Positions 6,876-12,236 of a stretch of 17,373 bases of DNA are shown here, piece after piece. The stretch's first letter is position 1; the number at the start of each line of letters is the position of its first letter. The notes under the pieces were generated by a model that was not told the DNA's origin, searched no databases, and worked only from the letters and a program-made list of their open reading frames with translations. The position numbers and the translations under genes are program-made. The stretch is from DAOTMI01 sp964605545 (GTDB lineage Bacteria > Patescibacteriota > Microgenomatia > UBA12405). The DNA lies in the NCBI GenBank assembly GCA_964605545.1, contig CAZSCX010000010.1:1-17373 (forward strand). Reading direction: 5' to 3'.

Positions 6876-7523
6876 ATGGAAGACAAACAAGTAGAAACAT
6901 TAAAAAAATTCTTTAAAAATTATCCTCTAATAAAATATAAGAAGGGTGATATTATTTTGAAACCGGAGCAAAATTTTGGAGGTATCGCTTTTGTAAAAAG
7001 TGGTTATGCAAAAATGTATACAAAATCAAAGAAAGGTAAATTGCTAACATTGCCGGTATTTAAACCAATCTTTTTTTATTCAATGGTGACAAATTTAATG
7101 AAAAGAAAAAGTGACCATTATATCGAGGCAATTACACCGGTAGAATTATGGATAGCACCAACCAGCAAGGTGTTGGAATATATGAAAAAAGAGAAAGATT
7201 TGTATACAAAGACAATGACATTTATTAACAATGAAATGATTGATTTGTGTTTTAATATTTCCCATTATGTTTTTGGCGATGCTAAGGTTAAAGTATCTAA
7301 TATTCTTTATACAACGGCTAGTAAATATGGGGTAAAAGGAGAAAAAGGGTTGGAGATAAAATTTAAAATACCACATAAAATGTTGGCTTCAATGTTGGGT
7401 TTGACCCGGGAAACGGTTACTTTGCAAATACTAAAAATGGAAAAGAAAGGTTTGTTGTCAAAAAATGGCAGAAATCTGGTGATAAAAGACTTGGCAAAAT
7501 TGAAAGAAGCGGCTACACTTTAG
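6876..7523 (+). CDS. Crp/Fnr-family transcriptional regulator
   Basis: This 215-residue protein is close to the family norm (about 210-235). The N-terminal half is a cyclic-nucleotide-binding-type beta-barrel (YKKGDIILKPEQNFGGIAFVKSGYAKMYTKS, residues 21-51). A long dimer helix follows around 105-135, then a winged helix (IPHKMLASMLGLTRETVTLQILKMEKKGLL, 165-194) in which LTRETVTLQI is the recognition helix with the family's R-E-T-V core. The FNR N-terminal cysteine cluster is absent (only C125), so direct oxygen sensing through [4Fe-4S] is unlikely. The cAMP-contact signature RxS is not evident either. The ligand is unknown. It is three bases upstream of the HD hydrolase, with which it is probably co-transcribed. 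Confidence 0.85.
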   Translation: MEDKQVETLKKFFKNYPLIKYKKGDIILKPEQNFGGIAFVKSGYAKMYTKSKKGKLLTLPVFKPIFFYSMVTNLMKRKSDHYIEAITPVELWIAPTSKVLEYMKKEKDLYTKTMTFINNEMIDLCFNISHYVFGDAKVKVSNILYTTASKYGVKGEKGLEIKFKIPHKMLASMLGLTRETVTLQILKMEKKGLLSKNGRNLVIKDLAKLKEAATL

Positions 7524-7526
7524 AAG

Positions 7527-8261
7527 ATGAAGGAGGAAATTGAGTGGGCGAAAAAAGTGATGAAGGATAGTTTTGAAGCGGCCAAGGATGAGGTAGCAAG
7601 AAAACGGGTAAAACATAAAATTGAACATACTTGGGAGGTGGTAAAGGCAGGAAAAGAAATCATGGAGAGAGATCTACAGGTAAGCGGACAGGCGGTAAAA
7701 TGGGATAAAGATACAGTATATTTGACATGTCTCTGGCATGATATGGGGAGATTTCCTCAGATACATACCGGAACTTTTGATGATAAAGATTCTGGCCTTG
7801 ACCATGCCAGTTTGGGAGTAGAAATGATTAGAGGGCAAGGTTTTAAGATAAAAAATCTTGAGGAAATTCTGGAAGCGATCGATTGGCATTCAAGAAAAAT
7901 CAATAAAAGTAATAATCCTTATGCAAAATTAATAAGAGATGCCGATAAAACAGCGAATTTTAGGCATTATGTTGAAATGGAAGAGATTGACTGGGAAACG
8001 TATAATTTAAGCGGAACAATAATTAGAGAAGAATATTTAAATAGATTTTTGGCTGGTTATGAAAAAATGGAAGCAGAGTATGAAACAATAGCCGAATGGT
8101 ATTTACATAATTCTGCTTGGATGTGGGACTTAAATTTTGAAGCGACGAGAGAGATATGGCGGGAAGAAAAATTCCCAGCTATGATTTTGAATAAACTCAA
8201 AAAGCTGGGAATTGATTCTCGACAATACGAATTAATTGAAAATAAAATTAATTCTTTTTAG
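7527..8261 (+). CDS. HD-domain phosphohydrolase
   Basis: This 244-residue protein has the ordered metal ligands of the HD superfamily: H34 (KIEHTWEV), H71-D72 (LWHDMGRFPQ), H93 (LDHASLG), H121 (IDWHSRKI) and D138/D140 (LIRDADKTANF). The five- or six-ligand pattern suggests a binuclear site, as in phosphodiesterases and nucleotidases; the substrate may be a nucleotide or second messenger. A C-terminal helical region (about 160-244), rich in Trp and Glu, is not part of the core. It starts 3 bases after the Crp/Fnr gene, so a nucleotide-linked signalling pair is possible (inference). Its last 14 bases overlap, convergently, the end of the Cys-rich gene on the other strand. Confidence 0.85.
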   Translation: MKEEIEWAKKVMKDSFEAAKDEVARKRVKHKIEHTWEVVKAGKEIMERDLQVSGQAVKWDKDTVYLTCLWHDMGRFPQIHTGTFDDKDSGLDHASLGVEMIRGQGFKIKNLEEILEAIDWHSRKINKSNNPYAKLIRDADKTANFRHYVEMEEIDWETYNLSGTIIREEYLNRFLAGYEKMEAEYETIAEWYLHNSAWMWDLNFEATREIWREEKFPAMILNKLKKLGIDSRQYELIENKINSF

Positions 8262-8361
8262 TGGTTTGATTGTCTTGACAACCGCAAGTGCAATCCGGAG
8301 TACAGTTGCAAACCGGTTCGCAATTACAGGTACAAGTGCAGTTACAGTTACAGTTTTTCAT
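8248..8361 (-). CDS. Cys-rich CxC metallothionein-like small protein (37 residues)
   Basis: Reading the minus strand from ATG 8361 to TAA 8248 gives a 37-residue protein with 11 cysteines (C4, 6, 8, 10, 12, 14, 18, 20, 24, 26, 28), all in CxC pairs: MKNCNCNCTCTCNCEPVCNC, then TPDCTCGC and a polar tail. This density and spacing are typical of metallothionein-type thiolate cages for Cu(I), Zn(II) or Cd(II), and there are no histidines. It is downstream of the BlaI-type repressor, which shares the CTCNC motif. A promoter-like TTGTAG-N16-TATACA ends 5 nt before the ATG, and a perfect 16-bp cop/mec-type palindrome (8387-8402) covers its -35. Expression is therefore probably repressor-controlled. 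I know no named family with this exact sequence. A structural or redox role is the main alternative. Confidence 0.8.
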   Translation of the reverse strand: MKNCNCNCTCTCNCEPVCNCTPDCTCGCQDNQTTKKN

Positions 8362-8366
8362 AGTTT

Positions 8367-8394
8367 TGTATAATTTAATTGATAATTACTACAA
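8367..8394 (-). promoter_or_regulatory. Promoter of the Cys-rich gene
   Basis: On the minus strand TTGTAG (8394-8389), 16 bp, then TATACA (8372-8367), ending 5 nt before ATG 8361. The -35 is embedded in the operator palindrome, so repressor binding would block polymerase. A leaderless start is likely. Confidence 0.55.
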
Positions 8395-8402
8395 GTGTAG
8401 TA
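8387..8402. promoter_or_regulatory. Operator 1: perfect TACTACA-N2-TGTAGTA palindrome
   Basis: TACTACAAGTGTAGTA is a perfect inverted repeat with an AG centre. Its core TACA-N2-TGTA is the established recognition element of CopY (cop box) and of the related MecI/BlaI repressors. It overlaps the last codons and the stop of the repressor gene itself and lies about 25 bp upstream of the Cys-rich gene. Confidence 0.8.
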
Positions 8403-8733
8403 TATATTCTTTTAGGGCTTTTGTAAAGAGGCAACCATAAGAAAGATACATCCTGTCAAATAAATCCTTTATACAGGCAGAAACATATTTATCTTTATCC
8501 TCTATTGGTGAATATAAATAGACTTTACCTGACAATTTTCGTTTAACAATCTTTTTTTCGGCCATACGGGAAAGAACAGTCATAATAGTAGTATAGGCAA
8601 GGCGGCCTTTTAGGGATTTTTGAACATCGGCAGGTTTGAGAGGTTTATCGCTGGCCCAAAGGACTTCCATGATTTTTTGTTCAAGATCACCAAGTAGCTG
8701 ACATTTGGTTTGACAATTGCAGGTACATTTCAT
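8389..8733 (-). CDS. BlaI/MecI/CopY-family repressor with N-terminal Cys cluster
   Basis: This 114-residue protein contains the Penicillinase_R winged helix: LGDLEQKIMEVLWASDKPLKPADVQKSL (14-41), recognition region LAYTTIMTVLSRMAEKKIVKR (45-65) and wing LSGKVYLYSPI (67-77). LAYTTIMTVLxRM is the family hallmark. The C-terminal dimer region (78-114) is short. Unusually, it begins MKCTCNCQTKC, with four cysteines (C3, C5, C7, C11), plus C87 and C101. CopY has its metal-sensing CxC motifs at the C-terminus, so this is a relocated Cys sensor, probably for Cu, Zn or an Fe-S/thiol signal (inference). BlaR-type proteolysis is unlikely because no sensor protease gene is nearby. The start is supported by GGAG 9 nt upstream, donated by the dispersed repeat at 8739-8788. 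Confidence 0.87.
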   Translation of the reverse strand: MKCTCNCQTKCQLLGDLEQKIMEVLWASDKPLKPADVQKSLKGRLAYTTIMTVLSRMAEKKIVKRKLSGKVYLYSPIEDKDKYVSACIKDLFDRMYLSYGCLFTKALKEYILHL

Positions 8734-8738
8734 AATTT

Positions 8739-8788
8739 AAATCTCCCTCTCCGACATTCGTCGGAGCTTCCCTCTTTGACAAAAGAGG
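8739..8788 (-). repeat. Dispersed double-hairpin repeat, copy A
   Basis: The copy has conserved AAATCTCC (8739-8746), hairpin 1 with 7-bp arms and 4-nt loop (8749-8766, arms CTCCGAC/GTCGGAG), a 4-nt link, and hairpin 2 (8771-8788, arms CCTCTTT/AAAGAGG, loop GACA). Spacing and total length (50 nt) match copy C exactly while the stem bases differ in a paired way. Being upstream of the repressor, its AAATCTCC end read on the minus strand supplies GGAG 9 nt before the repressor ATG. Confidence 0.8.
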
Positions 8789-8800
8789 GATAAAAATATA

Positions 8801-8816
8801 TACTACAAGTGTAGCA
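8801..8816. promoter_or_regulatory. Operator 2: TACTACA-N2-TGTAGCA palindrome between repressor and iscS
   Basis: It matches operator 1 at 15 of 16 positions with the same TACAAGTGTA core. It sits between divergent -10-like boxes: TATATT (8800-8795, minus) toward the repressor and TATAAA (8817-8822, plus) toward iscS, ending 8 nt before ATG 8831. One bound repressor dimer could therefore silence both its own gene and the Fe-S genes. Confidence 0.75.
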
Positions 8817-8830
8817 TATAAATCTTTAAT

Positions 8831-9994
8831 ATGAAACATAAACTAATTTATGCCGATTATGCGGCGACAACTCCGGTTGACAAAAGAGTGGTGAGAGCAA
8901 TGCTCCCCTATTTTGACAAAAAATATGGCAATCCGGCGTCAATGCATAGAATGGGTCAAGAAAATTTAGAGGTGTTAAATAAATGCCGTAAAATAGCGGC
9001 AGATTTTATTGGAGCTAAGGAAGAAGAAATAATCTTTACCGGTAGTGCCAGTGAAAGTAATAATTTGGCTTTAAAAGGAGTGATGTGGGCTAACAGAAAT
9101 AAGGGAAATCATTTAATTGTAAGCAGTGTTGAACATGATTGCGTCTTGGAAAGTGCTAGGTGGCTGTCTAGAAATGGCTTTGAAGTAACTTATCTACCGG
9201 TAGATGAATATGGAATGGTTGACCCAAAAAGTGTAGAAGGAGCAATTAAAAAAAATACCGTATTGGTATCGGTGATGCAGGCCAATAATGAGATTGGGAC
9301 TATCAATCCAGTTGAGGAAATAGCCAAAATTTGTCATAAATATGGAGTTTTGTTTCATACAGATGCGGCACAGACTTGTGGCAAAATTGATGTTAACGTA
9401 CAAAATATTGATGCAGATTTATTGACAGCTTCAAGCCATAAAATGTATGGGCCAAAAGGAGCGGCATTTTTGTATATAAAAAAGGGAACAAAAATTGAAC
9501 CTTGGATACATGGCGGTGGACAAGAAAATGGAATGAGATCATCGACAGTCAATATGCCAGCAATAGTTGGTTTTGCCAAGGCAATAGAGATTGCAAAAAA
9601 GGAAATGAAAACAGAATCATCGATATTAACTAAATTAAGAAATAAATTAATAAAAGAAATATTGTTAAAAATACCAACGGCAAAATTAAACGGGCATCCG
9701 GAAAAACGCCTACCGAATAATGTGAGTTTTAGATTTGCCTATATCGAAGGAGAGTCTATGGTTTATTGGCTTAATGAATATGGAATTATGGCTTCGACCG
9801 GCTCGGCTTGTTCGAGTCCAAAATTAACACCATCTCATGTTTTAATGGCTTGTGGTCTAAAAAAAGAAGAAATCCACGGATCGGTGCGTTTATCTTTGGG
9901 AAAAGAAACTACCGAAAATGATATCAGGTATATAATTGAAAAATTAAAAATTACGGTGGATAAATTGAATAAATTATCCCCTTTTATAGACTAA
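8831..9994 (+). CDS. iscS: Cysteine desulfurase (IscS/NifS)
   Basis: At 387 residues this is typical. The PLP enzyme removes sulfur from L-cysteine and passes a persulfide to the scaffold. Motifs are YADYAATTP (7-15), GNPASMHRMG (33-42), FTGSASESNNLAL (69-81), SSVEHDCVL (98-106, H102 stacking on PLP), FHTDAAQTCGK (175-185, D178/Q181), SSHKMYGPKG (201-210, K204 binds PLP) and STGSACSSP (322-330, C327 carries the persulfide on a long flexible loop, as in class I IscS/NifS). It is one base upstream of the IscU-like scaffold gene. Operator 2 and TATAAA immediately upstream suggest direct control by the Cys-containing repressor. tRNA-thiolation roles are also possible, but the IscU partner points to Fe-S clusters. 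Confidence 0.95.
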   Translation: MKHKLIYADYAATTPVDKRVVRAMLPYFDKKYGNPASMHRMGQENLEVLNKCRKIAADFIGAKEEEIIFTGSASESNNLALKGVMWANRNKGNHLIVSSVEHDCVLESARWLSRNGFEVTYLPVDEYGMVDPKSVEGAIKKNTVLVSVMQANNEIGTINPVEEIAKICHKYGVLFHTDAAQTCGKIDVNVQNIDADLLTASSHKMYGPKGAAFLYIKKGTKIEPWIHGGGQENGMRSSTVNMPAIVGFAKAIEIAKKEMKTESSILTKLRNKLIKEILLKIPTAKLNGHPEKRLPNNVSFRFAYIEGESMVYWLNEYGIMASTGSACSSPKLTPSHVLMACGLKKEEIHGSVRLSLGKETTENDIRYIIEKLKITVDKLNKLSPFID

Positions 9995-9995
9995 T

Positions 9996-10352
9996 ATGTA
10001 TAGTAAAAAAGTAATGCAATTTTTTAGAAAACCGAAAAATTTGGGAAAAATGAAGGATGCAGATGCAGTAGGAGAAGTGGGAAATATAGTGTGTGGTGAT
10101 GTGATGAAAATATATTTGAAAATTAAAAATAAGGTTATAAAAAAGGCAACATTTGAAACTTTTGGTTGTGTTTCGGCAATTGCTTCAAGCTCAATATTGA
10201 CAGAAATGATTAAAGGGAAAACAATTGAGGAAGCGTTAAAAATTACCAAGCAAGATGTGGTTGATGCCCTAAAAGGTTTACCAGCGATAAAAATACACTG
10301 TTCGGTGTTGGCAGTTGATGCCTTGAAAAAAGCGATAGAAAATTATGAATAA
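9996..10352 (+). CDS. iscU: IscU/NifU-type Fe-S cluster scaffold
   Basis: This 118-residue protein has the complete scaffold signature: VGNIVCGDVMKIYLKIKN (C33 with D35 two residues on), TFETFGCVSAIASSS (C58) and KIHCSVLAVDALKKAI (C102). These are the three cysteines and the aspartate that build and release a [2Fe-2S] or [4Fe-4S] cluster. The short VGNxxCGDxMKIYLKI form is like scaffolds of archaea and clostridia, without the extra SufU insertion or a C-terminal NifU domain. It begins one base after the iscS stop with no Shine-Dalgarno sequence, so coupled translation is likely. No hscA, hscB, fdx or iscA follows, which leaves a minimal two-gene ISC set. Confidence 0.93.
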   Translation: MYSKKVMQFFRKPKNLGKMKDADAVGEVGNIVCGDVMKIYLKIKNKVIKKATFETFGCVSAIASSSILTEMIKGKTIEEALKITKQDVVDALKGLPAIKIHCSVLAVDALKKAIENYE

Positions 10353-10353
10353 A

Positions 10354-10387
10354 TTGTTTTTTGGGTGATTTGAGACTATAATCCTAT
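10354..10387 (+). promoter_or_regulatory. Strong leaderless promoter for gene at 10388
   Basis: TTGTTT (10354-10359), exactly 17 bp, then TATAAT (10377-10382), ending 5 nt before ATG 10388. This is the best two-box promoter in the window and places the transcript start at the start codon. Confidence 0.75.
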
Positions 10388-10915
10388 ATGGAAAAGATAT
10401 CAAAGAATGAACAAGTTTTGGATGAAGTTTTAGATGAAGTTTTGGATGAAAAATTGACTAGTTTAAGGGAATTTTGTCAAAATAATGGAGTTGATTTTAA
10501 GGGATCGATTTTTCATGACGAACAACGAGGATCAATAAACGCTGAGGGGAAGATATATATATCGCCGATAGATCAGTTTCGACATACGGCGATGGTAATT
10601 ATTGATGCAATGATGGAGAACGGGAAAAAAATTCTAACGGTCGCAAATTGCTATGATTTGGTTTATTGTAGATTTGGCAATTATAGGGATAAACAAATTG
10701 GTCTTTTAGATGGAATCAGTGTTGTAAATTCCGAAAAAATTCTATATTTGGACCGAATAGCTTTTAGATTTAATCAAAACAGAACTGAAATTGAAATGAA
10801 TAACGAAGGTGCATGTTCGGTAAAATCGGTTGCTTATGAATATTATTTGAATAATGATCATTTGAAAAAACAAACAAATAAATTTATTAGTGATATTCAG
10901 GAAAAAATTGGATAG
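10388..10915 (+). CDS. Hypothetical protein with N-terminal VLDE tandem repeat
   Basis: This 175-residue soluble protein belongs to no family I recognise. It opens with a perfect peptide triplication, VLDE-VLDE-VLDE (residues 10-21), from a 12-bp unit at 10415-10450, giving an acidic amphipathic helix. The remainder seems a mixed alpha/beta domain: GSINAEGKIYISPIDQFRHTAMVIIDAMMENGKKILTVANCYDLVYCRFG (about 50-98), then strands to 145 and a charged C-terminal helix (150-175). Cysteines at C32, about C88 and C94 and near C142 are not in a clear metal motif. The excellent promoter points to a monocistronic, probably well-expressed gene. A 12-bp repeat of this kind can change length by slippage without frameshift. 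Confidence 0.6.
   Translation: MEKISKNEQVLDEVLDEVLDEKLTSLREFCQNNGVDFKGSIFHDEQRGSINAEGKIYISPIDQFRHTAMVIIDAMMENGKKILTVANCYDLVYCRFGNYRDKQIGLLDGISVVNSEKILYLDRIAFRFNQNRTEIEMNNEGACSVKSVAYEYYLNNDHLKKQTNKFISDIQEKIG
10415..10450 (+). repeat. Three tandem 12-bp coding repeats (VLDE)
   Basis: The unit GTTTTGGATGAA occurs three times head to tail. The middle copy differs by one G to A, which is synonymous (TTG to TTA). Confidence 0.9.
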
Positions 10916-10970
10916 AGAGGGAGTGAGGTGGGAAGAGGTAGTTTGTTCAGAATAATTATCTAAAATGTAG

Positions 10971-10981
10971 TACAATCGGGT
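10971..10981 (+). promoter_or_regulatory. -10 box for gene at 10982
   Basis: TACAAT (10971-10976) ends 5 nt before ATG 10982. No Shine-Dalgarno sequence is present and no good -35 lies at 17 bp. Confidence 0.5.
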
Positions 10982-11878
10982 ATGGGTGAGAAAGAAAAAG
11001 GAAATATATTTTTGTGGTTATTGATAATTGTAGTTTTCTTGATGGTGGGAGTTTTGGGTTATTTTGTTTTTGATCAACAAAAACAATTAAAAGAATTAAA
11101 AAATAAGCAGTTGAGTGAAAGTGTTAAAACAGTTCAAATTGGTGAAGAAACAATAGAAACCAATAAAATTCCTGATGCAAAATCAAAGTATGCCGAATTT
11201 TACAGTAAATTAACTGATAAAATTGCCAAATCGTGTCCTGATGTCAGAATCAGCGAAACCAAAGACAAAAAAGATGGAGATGGATTTTTTTGGATTGAAA
11301 AAGAAGAAAAAGTGGAATTTGTAAAAGGTGACACGGTAAATTTAAATTATAATAAAGAAGGGTATGATAAAGAATGTATGGAATTATTGGTAAAATATTT
11401 TGATGAGGAATTTCAAGTAAATAAACTGAACAGTAAAAAAGGAGTAGTCGATGCTTATGAAAACGAAGATGTTAAATGTCAAATATGGAACGAAAATCAA
11501 GGTTTGTCTTGTGGAATAATAATAAAGGAAAGTACGGTACAAATTTATAAAGATTTGTATCCTTATGTCAACCCTGATTATGACCCGGATATTACTTTTA
11601 AAATCAATAAATCCGAAGGTGGCTATTATTCGATTGCGGTTGGTCCACATTTTAGTGGTGGACAACTATCAATTTGGAAAAAGGGAGAAGAAAAATGGGA
11701 AAGAATTTTGAAATTTAAAGAAACTTGGGAGTGTGATACGGTGATTGGAAAGAAGATCCCCCCAATGCTCGTGGATAATGAATGTACTTATGAAGAAACG
11801 GAAGAAGACTGGAAATATAATGAAGAAAGAAAGGAATGGGAAAAAAGTGTTAGTGTAAAAGAAAGTGTTGAAGAGTAA
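10982..11878 (+). CDS. Single-pass membrane-anchored hypothetical protein
   Basis: This 298-residue protein has an N-terminal anchor: a charged start (MGEKEKGN), one strong helix (about residues 9-29, IFLWLLIIVVFLMVGVLGYFV) with no cleavage site, then a charged, coiled-coil-like stalk (DQQKQLKELKNKQ). The rest (about 60-298) should lie outside the cytoplasm. It contains four to six cysteines (SCPDV, KECME, VKCQI, LSCGI, WECDT, NECTY) suggesting disulfides, and aromatic, acidic segments such as YPYVNPDYDPDITFKI and SGGQLSIWKKGEEKW. I do not recognise the domain. It converges with the small membrane-protein gene two bases beyond its stop. Confidence 0.65.
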   Translation: MGEKEKGNIFLWLLIIVVFLMVGVLGYFVFDQQKQLKELKNKQLSESVKTVQIGEETIETNKIPDAKSKYAEFYSKLTDKIAKSCPDVRISETKDKKDGDGFFWIEKEEKVEFVKGDTVNLNYNKEGYDKECMELLVKYFDEEFQVNKLNSKKGVVDAYENEDVKCQIWNENQGLSCGIIIKESTVQIYKDLYPYVNPDYDPDITFKINKSEGGYYSIAVGPHFSGGQLSIWKKGEEKWERILKFKETWECDTVIGKKIPPMLVDNECTYEETEEDWKYNEERKEWEKSVSVKESVEE

Positions 11879-11880
11879 AA

Positions 11881-12198
11881 TCAGAAAATTATACTGCCGA
11901 TTAAAATTAGAAGGATAAAAACAAGCATCCAAAAAACCATGTGGGCAATAAGGCGAATGGCCATGAGAGGTTTTTTCTTTTTGAAGATTAAAATTATTGG
12001 GTAATATAGGGCTATTAGTCCACAAATTAAAACAGAAGTTGACAACATCATAAGCATAATAAGCGGGGCCAAATACTGAGGCATTTTGGGAAACCAGTTA
12101 TTACCATTGGCAAGAAATATGCCTATGATAGAACAATAAGCGGTAATGCCAAGAGCTTGAAAGAAGGCAATTTTGACGAGAGATTTCTTTTGTTTCAT
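11881..12198 (-). CDS. Small three-helix membrane protein
   Basis: Starting at ATG 12198, the product has 105 residues: MKQKKSLVKIAFFQALGITA, a helix to about residue 32, NNWFPKMPQYLAPL, a second helix (about 45-75), a basic turn (FKKKKP) and a third helix (about 85-105). The longer frame from GTG 12216 is possible, but TAAAAT (8 nt before ATG 12198) lies within that extension, so the ATG is preferred. Short membrane proteins beginning FFQALG(V/I)xxYC recur in CPR genomes to my recollection; none has a known function. Positive charge in the first turn suggests N-in topology. Confidence 0.65.
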   Translation of the reverse strand: MKQKKSLVKIAFFQALGITAYCSIIGIFLANGNNWFPKMPQYLAPLIMLMMLSTSVLICGLIALYYPIILIFKKKKPLMAIRLIAHMVFWMLVFILLILIGSIIF

Positions 12199-12217
12199 AT
12201 AGTGTAATTTTACCACT

Positions 12218-12236
12218 TGATATAATATGACATTGT
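12218..12236 (+). promoter_or_regulatory. Extended -10 promoter for the repeat-protein gene
   Basis: TGATATAAT (12218-12226) ends 10 nt before ATG 12237, giving a predicted leader of only about 3-4 nt. It overlaps the divergent promoter of the membrane-protein gene. Confidence 0.55.

Noticed and set aside
6876..7523. FNR-type oxygen sensor
   Set aside because: The N-terminal cysteine cluster that binds [4Fe-4S] is missing; only one Cys is present.
8389..8733. Beta-lactam resistance regulator (BlaI)
   Set aside because: The domain is the same family, but there is no BlaR sensor or beta-lactamase nearby, and the Cys cluster and target genes favour metal/thiol control.
12199..12216. Upstream GTG start for the small membrane protein
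   Set aside because: The six added codons overlap the -10-like TAAAAT placed 8 nt before the internal ATG, so 12198 is the better start.
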